The notes: generated by a model not told the origin, from the letters alone. Shown: positions 34,335-47,800, numbered from the stretch's first letter. The stretch is DNA of 64,000 nucleotides from Lateolabrax maculatus (GCA_031216445.1 CM062201.1:1731001-1795000); one strand, 5' to 3'. Numbers and translations are program-made.

Positions 34335-34645
34335 AAATGTTGTTTGTTTTTCAGCCATTGTGTTTGCAAAGCTCCCCAAGCCTCGAGCTAAAGAAGATAT
34401 TGAGTTTGACTATGTGTGGGGGAGAGATGCTGAGCAGTGACACTGCGTTAGAGACTCCCCCTGCTCTGATTGGTTGTTTTCGTTCAGGTGCGGTGGAGTT
34501 TTGCAAATGTCATCAGGAGCACAAAGAGGAGTCAGAGGAACCTGATATTTTTTCACAGATTTTCTGTCTCATGTATAACTGTCAGGATATAGTGACAGCT
34601 TCAGCAAATATGTGTAAAAGTTACCTACTGCACATTTAAAGCTAC
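34335..34645. mobile_element. Probable interspersed repeat
   Basis: The stretch ending CATGTATAACTGTCAGGATA and ACCTACTGCACATTTAAAG resembles a third common teleost repeat. The 100-codon ORF across it is not convincing as a gene. Confidence 0.35.
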
Positions 34646-36180
34646 CCCTTCACAAACTCTTTTCTACTGACCTAACGTGGTTCATGTTTGTGCACATGGA
34701 AAACATGGAGGCAGAACAAAGAAACATACTCTCTCACATACACAAACACACTCTCTCTCTCTCTTGCTCTCTTTTGTTCTTTAGTTTAGTATTTAGTTAG
34801 ATTACCTACTGTGTTTTATTTACTGCTTTGTGTTGAACAAATGCTTTTGAATACACATGCTGGTTTATTTAATGTTGCACAAGAGTGAATGCTGCCAACT
34901 TCCACTATTTAGAACTCCAAAATCCTTCAACATTTACTCATAGATGTCATTAAGCAGACATGCTGTTCTGCTTTTCTGTGCAAGCTGCTCTCCTGTACAG
35001 TTCTGGGTTTTTACACCTCATGCTGCAGCTCTTTTTAATTGTTTTCCTCTCTCTGTTCTGCCCCTTCAGGACCTTCAGTTTCATGTTTGTTATGCTTTTC
35101 CCTTGCTTTGGGGTATGTCTCTGTGTGACATATTCAGCATGAAAATGTACTGCTTTGCCTTTGCTGCAAGTCACAGGATTTTAGCTCTTAATTTTCCTGG
35201 GAAAAGTTGCCATTAGCAATGTCATACAGTGCTTGTATAATGTAGTACAGTCATTTTTAACTTTTTTACCTTTTCTATTTGAATAAGAAAAGATCCTACT
35301 TAATTATACTTTTTAGGTTTGATAAAGGACATAAAAACCATGGCACATAAATGAAACCCTCCAATATCAGGGGGTGGACACAATAACATGAACACCTGTA
35401 CATTCCAATACAACAGTCCTTGTGGTTGTGACTGTGTTAGATAGCCCTTTATCAATTTAACAATCTGTAACCTGTGACCTGAACTAAGAGCCTACAAGGT
35501 TCTTCTTTGTGTGTCCTCTGCATTTTACTAACTAGGGTGTTCTAGATATATGACAATACTATGTCATAGGACTATAACTATGTTCTTATGCTGTGCATGG
35601 TAAACAAGTGAGCTAGGTGTTTGTGGAACAGACAACAATGGAAGAAGTTTTTGATTTCCTTACACATTTACCCTGGCTCCAGGTCACTGCTGGTACAAGC
35701 CAGTCAGTGGCTAAAAGCAACCTCCAGTGTGTCAATCCACTTAGTAGTTTACGCCAATGTTTACACATTGTGATCCTTAACTTTTGTTTAACCCTTATTT
35801 TCCCTTTTTTTTATTTGTGCTGCTCTGTTTGTCTGTGTTGTATTTTTTGGGTTTCTAAGACTGAAGCTCCCCTTGAATGAACTGATAAATACTCATGAGG
35901 GCCTGAACATGTTGCTTCATCCAAAAAGAGTTCTAAATTGTTCCCCCTTTTTTAAAGGATACGTTGTCTTGCTCCATACAGATACAGCAGTAAAGTGGAC
36001 GTTACTGGTGTGTGTCTTGTAGTCTTCCTTGTTGTGATGTGACACATCTGAAAACCAAATTTTTGTTGCTGTGTGTGTTGGAGGTCTGTGAAGCTGGAGT
36101 CACAAAGAAGTTGACGCCATCCGCATTTTTACGTAAGTTTGCTGTGTGTTTGTGAAAAGTGGTTAATTTGGTTTTCTCTG
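34646..36180. other. No recognisable gene
   Basis: Several ORFs of 60-90 codons without recognisable features; no repeat named. Confidence 0.45.
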
Positions 36181-36242
36181 TAGAGATGGTAGGAATGCTT
36201 GTATTAAGGAGTTTACACTGTAGAGATGGTAGGAATGCTTGT
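36181..36242. repeat. 22-bp direct repeat, 40-bp period
   Basis: TAGAGATGGTAGGAATGCTT occurs at 36181 and again at 36221, just outside the ERV 3' LTR. Confidence 0.9.
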
Positions 36243-36290
36243 GCTTTTAAACCTTGGAAATTTGACTCGGTTATAGAGTTGCTTGCCTAA

Positions 36291-36763
36291 TGTTGTATCT
36301 TCTGTAGCGATGATGTGATGATGATGAAGAAATCTCCGCTGACACCGACTTAATTGTATAAAAAGGTTTATTACAAAAAGTACAGCATCAAAACAAGCAC
36401 CAAAGATTGCCTGTGAGAGGATCCGAAGCCAATGTGAATCTCCCCCGTTTTCCACTCAAACTACACCTTTTAAAGCCTCATGGTATAGCTAATGTGTGGT
36501 GACAAGATAGGCTCAGAGCCAACCTCATAACCATACATGGCTATTTTACAGAAAGGGAAGGTGGAACCTATAGTTCATGTTGAAACTGATCTCATCTCTT
36601 TGGAACTTTAGGAAAACGACCCCCAAGGGACATCCATCCAGGATGGCGCCAGACCTTTGACATAGGCCTACCTAAACATTAGACACACATGTACCTAAAC
36701 ATGGATCCACACAAGTATCTAAACATTGGACACACATGGGAGAGACATCTCTCAGCTCAGACA
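36291..36763 (-). repeat. ERV 3' LTR
   Basis: In element orientation it starts TGTCTGAGC and ends AGATACAACA, so TG...CA. A TATA-like TTTAAAA lies at 36468-36474 and AATAAA at 36367-36372, about 100 bases apart, giving a U3-R-U5 layout. It has five extra bases (within ATTGCCTGTGAG, about 36407) and lacks one T relative to the other LTR. Confidence 0.85.
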
Positions 36764-36781
36764 CCTAATATTTCCCCCCTT
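36764..36781 (-). other. Polypurine tract
   Basis: The minus strand reads AAGGGGGGAAATATTAGG directly before the LTR start, the position of the plus-strand primer in retroviral reverse transcription. Confidence 0.7.
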
Positions 36782-37521
36782 CGAGACTACACAGAGTCTC
36801 GAAAAACAAAAGAATAAAACATGCATAAATATAATTGTGATAGAAATAACAATTCCTCCTACATCTGCTTTCCAGAGCATAACTTTTACCATTCTACAAC
36901 TTTATGGAGTGTGAGAGCGAAAAACCTGTCCGGCAGCCATCTTCCCTAAAATATCCATCAAACAACCTAAACAGGAAAATTCTCTCACGGTCACTCTGCC
37001 TTGGGCAACCACACATGGCACTCCAAACCAATTAAAAAGAGGAATTTTAATAATTTGTATAGGGATATAACTTAAGCAAATACATGTGAAAACCTCAGAA
37101 ATAAAATCAAAACAATGTCCAAATTCAGGCCAGTTGCCCCGTCGCACCTTCCAGTGGACCTTTCCCTTCCTAGACCCAATTTCCCTAAGCGTTAAGGAAA
37201 AAAAGAAAACATCTGAGGTCTCAATATACTCACACAATATCAGAAAACATCTTTCTCCAAACAATTGGTAAGAAAAGAAAATATTATGAAAGTTTAATAT
37301 CATTCATGCAATAACATATAAAAAACATAAAAATATATATCACACTGCAACTCCTCAGCAGCGTCGACTCTCAACGTAGTGTCGATGACGTATTGAATCT
37401 GAACATTTTGTCAGTGTCCTTGTTCAGAATCCTTCAGTCCATTGTGATTGTCCATTTTTGAGTGTCTGAATCCCTTTAGTAAATCTTTCCCCCAATGTCC
37501 TTCTGGAAGGAAAGAAAAAAC
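36782..37521 (-). pseudogene. Env-like remnant, unproven
   Basis: Between the array and the polypurine tract, minus-strand frames are open at 37303-36902 and just beyond. The 36880-36810 stretch encodes about 19 consecutive hydrophobic residues followed by basic and Cys-containing sequence, as in a transmembrane segment with a short tail. Position between pol and the 3' LTR is where env belongs. There is no recognisable surface subunit, cleavage site or fusion peptide. Stops separate the pieces, so no functional envelope is encoded. Confidence 0.35.
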
Positions 37522-37523
37522 AA

Positions 37524-38914
37524 TTAAAGCTGCAAGCAGCGATGATCGGGCCCTCGCTCCTGTGTGCACGTCGGGGTTTGTCGAGGCCGCGGCCTTGTGA
37601 CTGGATGCCGATCATGTGCGGAGCACACCGTGCAAATCTGATGTAAATCGGATGAAGATTGCCACATGAGGCTTACTTCCTGTTGCCAGTAGGTGGCGCA
37701 GTGACTATGATGCCTAATTGGTGTTCAGGTGGGTTCAGGCCGGGAGTCTGATCAAGCATGTGAAATTTGGAGCAGACAGGACAGTGTACTGTGATGTTAC
37801 TGCAACTTCCTCTTTCATGGCGAGCAAAGTGTTGCCATGGCAACAGCGTTTGATGAAAGCTCACAATCTTCAGTATTTTGCATCATCAAAGTTTAGAGTG
37901 TTTGTTTGCCAAATTTGAAGTGGATCGGGTTAACCTGCTAGGAGGACTACATCCAACTATACAACATGTTATTTCCTGTTGCCACTAGGTGGCGCTCTGA
38001 CTATGTTTCAATATTGACACATAGATGTGTTCAGGGGGGGACTCTTATGAAACATGAGAAGTTTGGGGCAGATTGGACAATGTACAGTGGAGTTAAAACA
38101 ACTTCCTGTTTTATGGCGAACCATCAAAAACGGACGCTCGCCATCGCCACGCCGGTAAAGTTTTGTGTAAAACCCGAGTATCGTTTGATCACCAAGGTCG
38201 TAAGATGTCACTGACCAAATTTGATGACGTTCTGATTAATTTCGTAGGAGTAGTTTGTTAAAGTATAAAACGTGTCATTTCCTGTTGCCACTAGGTGGCG
38301 CTCTGACGATTACTCAATATCAACATATAGATGTGTTAAGGGCGGGACTTTTATCAAACATGAGAAGTTTGGGGCGGATTGGAGAATGTACAGAGGAGAT
38401 ACAGCAACTTCCTGTTTTATGGCGAAGCATCGAAATTCTCCAGGCCGCCACGGCCACGCCGTTAAAGTTTTGCGGAGGAGCCGAGTATCGTTTGCTCACA
38501 AAGGCCTTTAGATGTCACAGACCAAATTTGAAGTTGTTCTGATTCATTGTCTAGGACTAGTTCGTTAAAATATGACCCCCCCAAATAGCCGAAAACACAC
38601 AAAATTATGACATTAAATTCAAAATGGCCGACTTCCTGTTGCGTTCAGATCATGTCACCAAGAGACTTTTCTGTGAGTCTTGGTATGTTACATGTGCCTA
38701 CCAAATTTCATGCATGTAGGTCAAACCAATGTGAGGGGCTTAGTTTTAGCGTCCCTGTAGGGAGCGCTATGGAGCCATTTTTCTTCGCCCATATCCAAGA
38801 CCATTAAAATATCAAATTTTTCGCCAGTTCTGAAGCATGTGCAAAGTTTCATAACTTTTCATGCATGTTAAGTCCCTCAAAAATGGAATTCATTTGGACA
38901 AAAAATAATAATAA
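37524..38914 (+). repeat. Array unit 1
   Basis: 1391 bp, no tail copy. The second module is type B (ACAGTGGAGTTAAAACAAC). It borders ERV sequence on the left after AAAAAACAA with no visible target duplication. Confidence 0.9.
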
Positions 38915-40329
38915 TTAAAGCTGCAAGCAGCGATGATCGGGCCCTCGCTCCCGTGTGCACGTCTGGGTGTGTCGAGGCCGCGGCCTTGTGACTGGATGCC
39001 GATCATGTGCGGAGCACACCGTGCAAATTTGATGTAAATCGGATGAAGATTGCCACATGAGGCTTACTTCCTGTTGCCAGTAGGTGGCGCAGTGACTATG
39101 ATGCCTAATTGGTGTTCAGGTGGGTTCAGGCCGGGAGTCTGATCAAGCATGTAAAATTTGGAGCAGACAGGACAGTGTACGGTGATGTTACTGCAACTTC
39201 CTCTTTCATGGCGAGCAAAGTGTTGCCATGGCAACAGCGTTTGATGAAAGCTCACAATCTTCAGTATTTTGCATCATCAATGTTTAGAGTGTTTGTTTGC
39301 CAAATTTGAAGTGGATCGGGTTAACCTGCTAGGAGGACTACATCAAACTATACAACATGTTATTTCCTGTTGCCACTAGGTGGCGCTCTGACTATGTTTC
39401 AATATTGACACATAGATGTGTTCAGGGAGGGACTTTTATCAAACGTCAGAAGTTTGAGGCAGATTGGACAATGTATATAGGATCTACAGAAACTTCCTGT
39501 TTTATGGCGAACCATCAAAAACGGACGCTCGCCATCGCCACGCCGTTAAAGTTTTGTGTGAAAAACCGAGTATCGTTTGATCACCAAGGTCGTAAGATGT
39601 CACTGACCAAATTTGATGACGTTCTGATTAATTTCGTAGGAGTAGTTTGTTAAAGTATAAAACGTGTCATTTCCTGTTGCCACTAGGTGGCGCTCTGACG
39701 ATGACTCAATATTGACATATAGATGTGTTCAAGGCGGGACTCTTATCAAACATGGGAAGTTTGGGGTGGATTGGAGAATGTACAGAGGAGATACAGCAAC
39801 TTCCTGTTTTATGGCGAAGCATCGAAATTCTCCACGCCGCCAAATTCTCCAGGCCGCCACGGCCACGCCGTTAAAGTTTTGCGGAGGAGCCGAGTATCGT
39901 TTGCTCACAAAGGCCTTTAGATGTCACAGACCAAATTTGAAGTTGTTCTGATTCATTGTCTAGGACTAGTTCGTTAAAATATGACCCCCCCAAATAGCCG
40001 AAAACACACAAAATTATGACATTAAATTCAAAATGGCTGACTTCCTGTTGCGTTCAGATCATGTCACCAAGAGACTTTTCTGTGAGTCTTGGTATGTTAC
40101 ATGTGCCTACCAAATTTCATGCGTGTAGGTCAAACCAATTTGAGGGGCTTAGTTTTAGCGACCCTGTAGGGAGCGCTATAGAGCCATTTTTCTTCGCCCA
40201 TGTCCAAGACCATTAAAATATCAAATTTTTCGCCAGTTCTGAAGCATGTGCAAAGTTTCATGACTTTTCATGCATGTTAAGCCCCTCAAAAATGGAATTT
40301 ATTTGGACAAAAAATAATAATAATAATAA
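38915..40329 (+). repeat. Array unit 2
   Basis: 1415 bp, no tail. The second module is type A (TATAGGATCTACAGAAAC). It has a private duplication of the AATTCTCCA-GCCGCC block near 39825-39860. Confidence 0.9.
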
Positions 40330-41785
40330 TTAAAGCTGCAAGCAGCGATGATCGGGCCCTCGCTCCCGTGTGCACGTCCGGGTTTGTCGAGGCCGCGGCC
40401 TTGTGACTGGACGCCCATCATGTGCGGAGCACACCGTGCAAATCTGATGTAAATCGGATGAAGATTGCCACATGAGGCTTACTTCCTGTTGCCAGTAGGT
40501 GGCGCAGTGACTATGATGCCTAATTGGTGTTCAGGTGGGTTCAGGCCGGGAGTCTGATCAAGCATGTGAAATTTGGAGCAGACAGGACAGTGTACTGTGA
40601 TGTTATTGCAACTTCCTTTTTCATGGCGAGCAAAGTGTTGCCATGGCAACAGCGTTTCATGAAAGCTCACAATCTTCAGTATTTTGCATCATCAATGTTT
40701 AGAGTGTTTGTTTGCCAAATTTGAAGTGGATCGGGTCAACCTGCTAGGAGGACTACATCAAACTATACAACATGTTATTTCCTGTTGCCACTAGGTGGCG
40801 CTCTGAATATGTTTCAATATTGACACATAGATGTGTTCAGGGAGGGACTCGTATCAAACGTCAGAAGTTTGAGGCAGATTGGACAATGTATATAGGATCT
40901 ACAGAAACTTCCTGTTTTATGGCGAACCATCAATAACGGACGCTCGCCATCGCCACGCCGTTGAAGTTTTGTGTAAAACCCGAGTATCGTTTGATCACCA
41001 AGGTCGTAAGATGTCACTGACCAAATTTGATGACGTTCTGATTAATTTCGTAGGAGTAGTTTGTTAAAGTATAAAACGTGTCATTTCCTGTTGCCACTAG
41101 GTGGCGCTCTGACGATGACTCAATATCAACATATAGATCTGTTCAAGGCGGGACTCTTATCAAACATGAGAAGTTTGGGGCGGATTGGAGAATGTACAGA
41201 GGAGATACAGCAACTTCCGGTTTTATGGCGAAGCATCGAAATTCTCCAGGCCGCCACGGCCACGCCGTTAAAGTTTTGCGGAGGAGCCGAGTATCGTTTG
41301 CTCACAAAGGCCTTTAGATGTCACAGACCAAATTTGAAGTTGTTCTGATTCATTGTCTAGGACTAGTTCGTTAAAATATGACCCCCCCAAATAGCCGAAA
41401 ACACACAAAATTATGACATTAAATTCAAAATAGCCGACTTCCTGTTGCGCTCAGATCATGTCACCAAGAGACTTTTCTGTGAGTCTTGGTATGTTACATG
41501 TGCCTACCAAATTTCATGCGTGTAGGTCAAACCAATGCGAGGGGCTTAATTTTAGCGACCCTGTAGGGAGCGCTATAGAGCCATTTTTCTTCGCCCATAT
41601 CCAAGACCATTAAAATATCAAATTTTTCGCCAGTTCTGAAGCATGTGCAAAGTTTCATGACTTTTCATGCATGTTAAGTCCCTCAAAAATGGAATTCATT
41701 TGGACAAAAAATAATAATAATAATAATAACTCCTTGCATTTCAATAGGGCTTCGCGCCAGTTTGGCGCTCGGGCCCTAATAATAA
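40330..41785 (+). repeat. Array unit 3
   Basis: 1456 bp, one tail copy (about 41730-41780), type A second module. Confidence 0.9.
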
Positions 41786-43453
41786 TTAAAGCTGCAAGCA
41801 GCGATGATCGGGCCCTCGCTCCCGTGTGCACGTCGGGGTTTGTCCAGGCCGCGGCCTTGTGACTGGACGCCGATCATGTGCGGAGCACACCGTGCAAATC
41901 TGATGTAAATCGGATGAAGATTGCCACATGAGGCTTACTTCCTGTTGCCAGTAGGTGGCGCAGTGACTATGATGCCTAATTGGTGTTCAGGTGGGTTCAG
42001 GCCGGGAGTCTGATCAAGCATGTGAAATTTGGAGCAGACAGGACAGTGTACTGTGATGTTATTGCAACTTCCTATTTCATGGCGAGCAAAGTGTTGCCAT
42101 GGCAACAGCGTTTGATGAAAGCTCACAATCTTCAGTATTTTGCATCATCAATGTTTAGAGTGTTTGTTTGCCAAATTTGAAGTGGATCGGGTCAACCTGC
42201 TAGGAGGACTACATCAAACTATACAACATGTTATTTCCTGTTGCCACTAGGTGGCGCTCTGACTATGTTTCAATATTGACACATAGATGTGTTCAGGGAG
42301 GGACTCTTATCAAACGTTAGAAGTTTGAGGCAGATTGGACAATGTATATAGGATCTACAGAAACTTCCTGTTTTATGGCGAACCATCAAAAACGGACGCT
42401 CGCCATCGCCACGCCGTTGAAGTTTTGTGTAAAACCCGAGTATCGTTTGATCACCAAGGTCGTAAGATGTCACTGACCAAATTTGATGACGTTCTGATTA
42501 ATTTCGTAGGAGTAGTTTGTTAAAGTATAAAACGTGTCATTTCCTGTTGCCACTAGGTGGCGCTCTGACGATGAATCAATATTGACATATAGATGTGTTC
42601 AGGGCGGGACTCTTATCAAACATGAGAAGTTTGGGGCGGATTGGAGAATGTACAGAGGAGATACAGCAACTTCCTGTTTTATGGCGAAGCATCGAAATTC
42701 TCCACGCCGCCACGGCCACGCCGTTAAAGTTTTGCGGAGGAGCCGAGTATCGTTTGCTCACAAAGGCCTTTAGATGTCACAGACCAAATTTGAAGTTGTT
42801 CTGATTCATTGTCTAGGACTAGTTCGTTAAAATATGACCCCCCCAAATAGCCGAAAACACACAAAATTATGACATTAAATTCAAAATAGCCGACTTCCTG
42901 TTGCGTTCAGATCATGTCACCAAGAGACTTTTCTGTGAGTCTTGGTATGTTACATGTACCTACCAAATTTCATGCGTGTAGGTCAAACCAATGCGAGGGG
43001 CTTAATTTTAGCGACCCTGTAGGGAGCGCTATAGAGCCATTTTTCTTCGCCCATGTCCAAAACCATTAAAATATCAAATTTTTCGCCAGTTCTGAAGCAT
43101 GTGCAAAGTTTCATGACTTTTCATGCATGTTAAGTCCCTCAAAAATGGAATTCATTTGGACAAAAAATAATAATAATAATAATTCCTTGCATTTCAATAG
43201 GGCTTCGCGCCAGTTTGGCGCTCGGGCCCTAATAATAATAATTCCTTGCATTTCAATAGGGCTTCGCGCCAGTTTGGCGCTCGGGCCCTAATAATTCCTT
43301 GCATTTCAATAGGGCTTCGCGCCAGTTTGGCGCTCGGGCCCTAATAATAACTCCTTGCATTTCAATAGGGCTTCGCGCCAGTTTGGCGCTCGGGCCCTAA
43401 TAATTCCTTGCATTTCAATAGGGCTTCGCGCCAGTTTGGCGCTCGGGCCCTAA
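41786..43453 (+). repeat. Array unit 4
   Basis: 1668 bp, the longest, because of five tail copies at 43181-43453. Type A second module. Confidence 0.9.
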
Positions 43454-44959
43454 TTAAAGCTGCAAGCAGCGATGATCGGGCCCTCGCTCCCGTGTGCACG
43501 TCGGGGTGTGTCGAGGCCGCGGCCTTGTGACTGGATGCCCATCATGTGCGGAGTACACCGTGCAAATTTGATGTAAATCGGATGAAGATTGCCACATGAG
43601 GCTTACTTCCTGTTGCCAGTAGGTGGCGCAGTGACTATGATGCCTAATTGGTGTTCAGGTGGGTTCAGGCCGGGAGTCTGATCAAGCATGTGAAATTTGG
43701 AGCAGACAGGACAGTGTACCGTGATGTTACTGCAACTTCCTCTTTCATGGCGAGCAAAGTGTTGCCATGGCAACAGCGTTTGATGAAAGCTCACAATCTT
43801 CAGTATTTTGCATCATCAATGTTTAGAGTGTTTGTTTGCCAAATTTGAAGTGGATCGGCTTAACCTGCTAGGAGGACTACATCAAACTATACAACATGTT
43901 ATATCCTGTTGCCACTAGGTGGCGCTCTGACTATGTTTCAATATTGACACATATATGTGTTCAGGGAGGGAAACTTATCCAACTTGAGAAGTTTGAGGCA
44001 GATTGGACAATGTATATAGGATCTACAGAAACTTCCTGTTTTATGGCGAACCATCAAAAACGGACGCTCGCCATCGCCACGCCGTTAAAGTTTTGTGTAA
44101 AACCCGAGTATCGTTTGATCACCAAGGTCGTAAGATGTCACTGACCAAATTTGATGACGTTCTGATTAATTTTGTAGGACCAGGTTGTTAAAGTATAAAA
44201 CGTGTCATTTCCTGTTGCCACTAGGTGGCGCTCTGACGATGACTCAATATTGACATATAGATGTGTTCAGGGCGGGACTCTTATCAAACATGAGAAGTTT
44301 GGGGCGGATTGGAGAATGTACAGAGGAGATACAGCAACTTCCTGTTTTATGGCGATGCATCGAAATTCTCCACGCCGCCACGGCCACGCCGTTAAAGTTT
44401 TGCGGAGGAGCCGAGTATCGTTAGCTCACAAAGGCCTTTAGATGTCACAGACCAAATTTGAAGTTGTTCTGATTCATTGTCTAGGACTAGTACGTTAAAA
44501 TATGACCCCCCCAAATAGCCGAAAACACACAAAATTATGACATTAAATTCAAAATGGCCGACTTCCTGTTGCGTTCAGATCATGTCACCAAGAGACTTTT
44601 CTGTGAGTCTTGGTATGTTACATGTGCCTACCAAATTTCATGCGTGTAGGTCAAACCAATGTGAGGGGCTTAGTTTTAGCGACCTTGTAGGGGGCGCTAT
44701 AGAGCCATTTTTCTTCGCCCATATCCAAGACCATTAAAATATCAAATTTTTCGCCAGTTCTGAAGCATGTGCAAAGTTTCATGACTTTTCATGCATGTTA
44801 AGTCCCTCAAAAATGGAATTCATTTGGACAAAAAATAATAATAATAATTCTAATAATTCCTTGCATTTCAATAGGGCTTCGCGCCAGTTTGGCGCTCGGG
44901 CCCTAATAATTCCTTGCATTTCAATAGGGCTTCGCGCCAGTTTGGCGCTCGGGCCCTAA
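43454..44959 (+). repeat. Array unit 5
   Basis: 1506 bp, two tail copies, type A second module. It has private changes near 43970 and 44180. Confidence 0.9.
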
Positions 44960-46409
44960 TTAAAGCTGCAAGCAGCGATGATCGGGCCCTTGCTCCCGTG
45001 TGCACGTTGGGGTGTGTCGAGGACGCGGCCTTGTGACTGGACGCCGATCATGTGCGGAGCACACCGTGCAAATTTGATGTAAATCGGATGAAGATTGCCA
45101 CATGAGGCTTACTTCCTGTTGCCAGTAGGTGGCGCAGTGACTATGATGCCTAATTGGTGTTCAGGTGGGTTCAGGCCGGGAGTCTGATCAAGCATGTGAA
45201 ATTTGGAGCAGACAGGACAGTGTACTGTGATGTTACTGCAACTTCCTCTTTCATGGCGAGCAAAGTGTTGCCATGGCAACAGCGTTTGATAAAAGCTCAC
45301 GATCTTCAGTATTTTGCATCATCAATGTTTAGAGTGTTTGTTTGCCAAATTTGAAGTGGATCGGGTTAACCTGCTAGGAGGACTACATCAAACTATACAA
45401 CATGTTATTTCCTGTTGCCACTAGGTGGCGCTCTGACTATGTTTCAATATTGACACATAGATGTGTTCAGGGAGGGACTCTTATGAAACATGAGAAGTTT
45501 GGGGCAGATTGGACAATGTACAGTGGAGTTAAAACAACTTCCTGTTTTATGGCGAACCATCAAAAACGGACGCTCGCCATCGCCACGCCGTTAAAGTTTT
45601 GTGTAAAACCCGAGTATCGTTTGATCACCAAGGTCGTAAGATGTCACTGACCAAATTTGATGACGTTCTGATTAATTTCGTAGGACTAGTTTGTTAAAGT
45701 ATAAAACGTGTCATTTCCTGTTGCCACTAGGTGGCGCTCTGACGATGACTCAATATCTACATATAGATGTGTTCAGGGCGGGACTCTTATCAAACATGAG
45801 AAGTTTGGGGCGGATTGGAGAATGTACAGAGGAGATACAGCAACTTCCTGTTTTATGGCGAAGCATCGAAATTCTCCAGGCCGCCACGGCCACGCCGTTA
45901 AAGTTTTGCGGAGGAGCCGAGTAGCGTTTGCTCACAAAGGCCTTTAGATGTCACAGACCAAATTTGAAGTTGTTCTGATTCATTGTCTAGGACTAGTTCG
46001 TTAAAATATGACCCCCCCAAATAGCCGAAAACACACAAAATTATGACATTAAATTCAAAATGGCCGACTTCCTGTTGCGTTCAGATCATGTCACCAAGAG
46101 ACTTTTCTGTGAGTCTTGGTATGTTACATGTGCCTACCAAATTTCATGCGTGTAGGTCAAACCAATGCGAGGGGCTTAGTTTTAGCGACCCTGTAGGGGG
46201 CGCTATAGAGCCATTTTTCTTCGCCCATATCCAAGACCATTAAAATATCAAATTTTTCGCCAGTTCTGAAGCATGTGCAAAGTTTCATGACTTTTCATGC
46301 ATGTTAAGTCCCTCAAAAATGGAATTCATTTGGACAAAAAATAATAATAATAATAATAACTCCTTGCATTTCAATAGGGCTTCGCGCCAGTTTGGCGCTC
46401 GGGCCCTAA
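44960..46409 (+). repeat. Array unit 6
   Basis: 1450 bp, one tail copy, type B second module. Confidence 0.9.
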
Positions 46410-47800
46410 TTAAAGCTGCAAGCAGCGATGATCGGGCCCTCGCTCCCGTGTGCACGTCGGGGTGTGTCGAGGCCGCGGCCTTGTGACTGGATGCCGATCA
46501 TGTGCGGAGCACACCGTGCAAATTTGATGTAAATCGGATGAAGATTGCCACATGAGGCTTACTTCCTGTTGCCAGTAGGTGGCGCAGTGACTATGATGCC
46601 TAATTGGTGTTCAGGTGGGTTCAGGCCGGGAGTCTGATCAAGCATGTGAAATTTGGAGCAGACAGGACAGTGTACCGTGATGTTACTGCAACTTCCTCTT
46701 TCATGGCGAGCAAAGTGTTGCCATGGCAACAGCGTTTGATGAAAGCTCACAATCTTCAGTATTTTGCATCATCAATGTTTAGAGTGTTTGTTTGCCAAAT
46801 TTGAAGTGGATCGGGTCAACCTGCTAGGAGGACTACATCAAACTATACAACATGTTATTTCCTGTTGCCACTAGGTGGCGCTCTGAATATGTTTCAATAT
46901 TGACACATAGATGTGTTCAGGGAGGGACTCTTATCAAACATCAGAAGTTTGAGGCAGATTGGACAATGTATATAGGATCTACAGAAACTTCCTGTTTTAT
47001 GGCGAACCATCAAAAACGGACGCTCGCCATCGCCACGCCGTTAAAGTTTTGTGTAAAACCCGAGTATCGTTTGATCACCAAGGTCGTAAGATGTCACTGA
47101 CCAAATTTGATGACGTTCTGATTAATTTCGTAGGAGTAGTTTGTTAAAGTATAAAACGTGTCATTTCCTGTTGCCACTAGGTGGCGCTCTGACGATGACT
47201 CAATATTGACATATAGATGTGTTCAAGGCGAGACTCTTATCAAACATGAGAAGTTTGGGGCGGATTGGAGAATGTACAGAGGAGATACAGCAACTTCCTG
47301 TTTGATGGCGAAGCATCGAAATTCTCCAGGCCGCCACGGCCACGCCGTTAAAGTTTTGCGGAGGAGCCGAGTATCGTTTGCTCACAAAGGCCTTTAGATC
47401 TCACAGACCAAATTTGAAGTTGTTCTGATTCATTGTCTAGGACTAGTTCGTTAAAATATGACCCCCCCAAATAGCCGAAAACACACAAAATTATGACATT
47501 AAATTCAAAATGGCTGACTTCCTGTTGCGTTCAGATCATGTCACCAAGAGACTTTTCTGTGAGTCTTGGTATGTTACATGTGCCTACCAAATTTCATGCG
47601 TGTAGGTCAAACCAATGTGAGGGGCTTAGTTTTAGCAACCCTGTAGGGAGCGCTATGGAGCCATTTTTCTTCGCCCATATCCAAGACCATTAAAATATCA
47701 AATTTTTCGCCAGTTCTGAAGCATGTGCAAAGTTTCATGACTTTTCATGCATGTTAAGTCCCTCAAAAATGGAATTCATTTGGACAAAAAATAATAATAA
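46410..47800 (+). repeat. Array unit 7
   Basis: 1391 bp, no tail, type A second module. Confidence 0.9.

Noticed and set aside
34337..34639. 100-codon plus-strand ORF
   Set aside because: No recognisable domain; it lies within a probable interspersed repeat.
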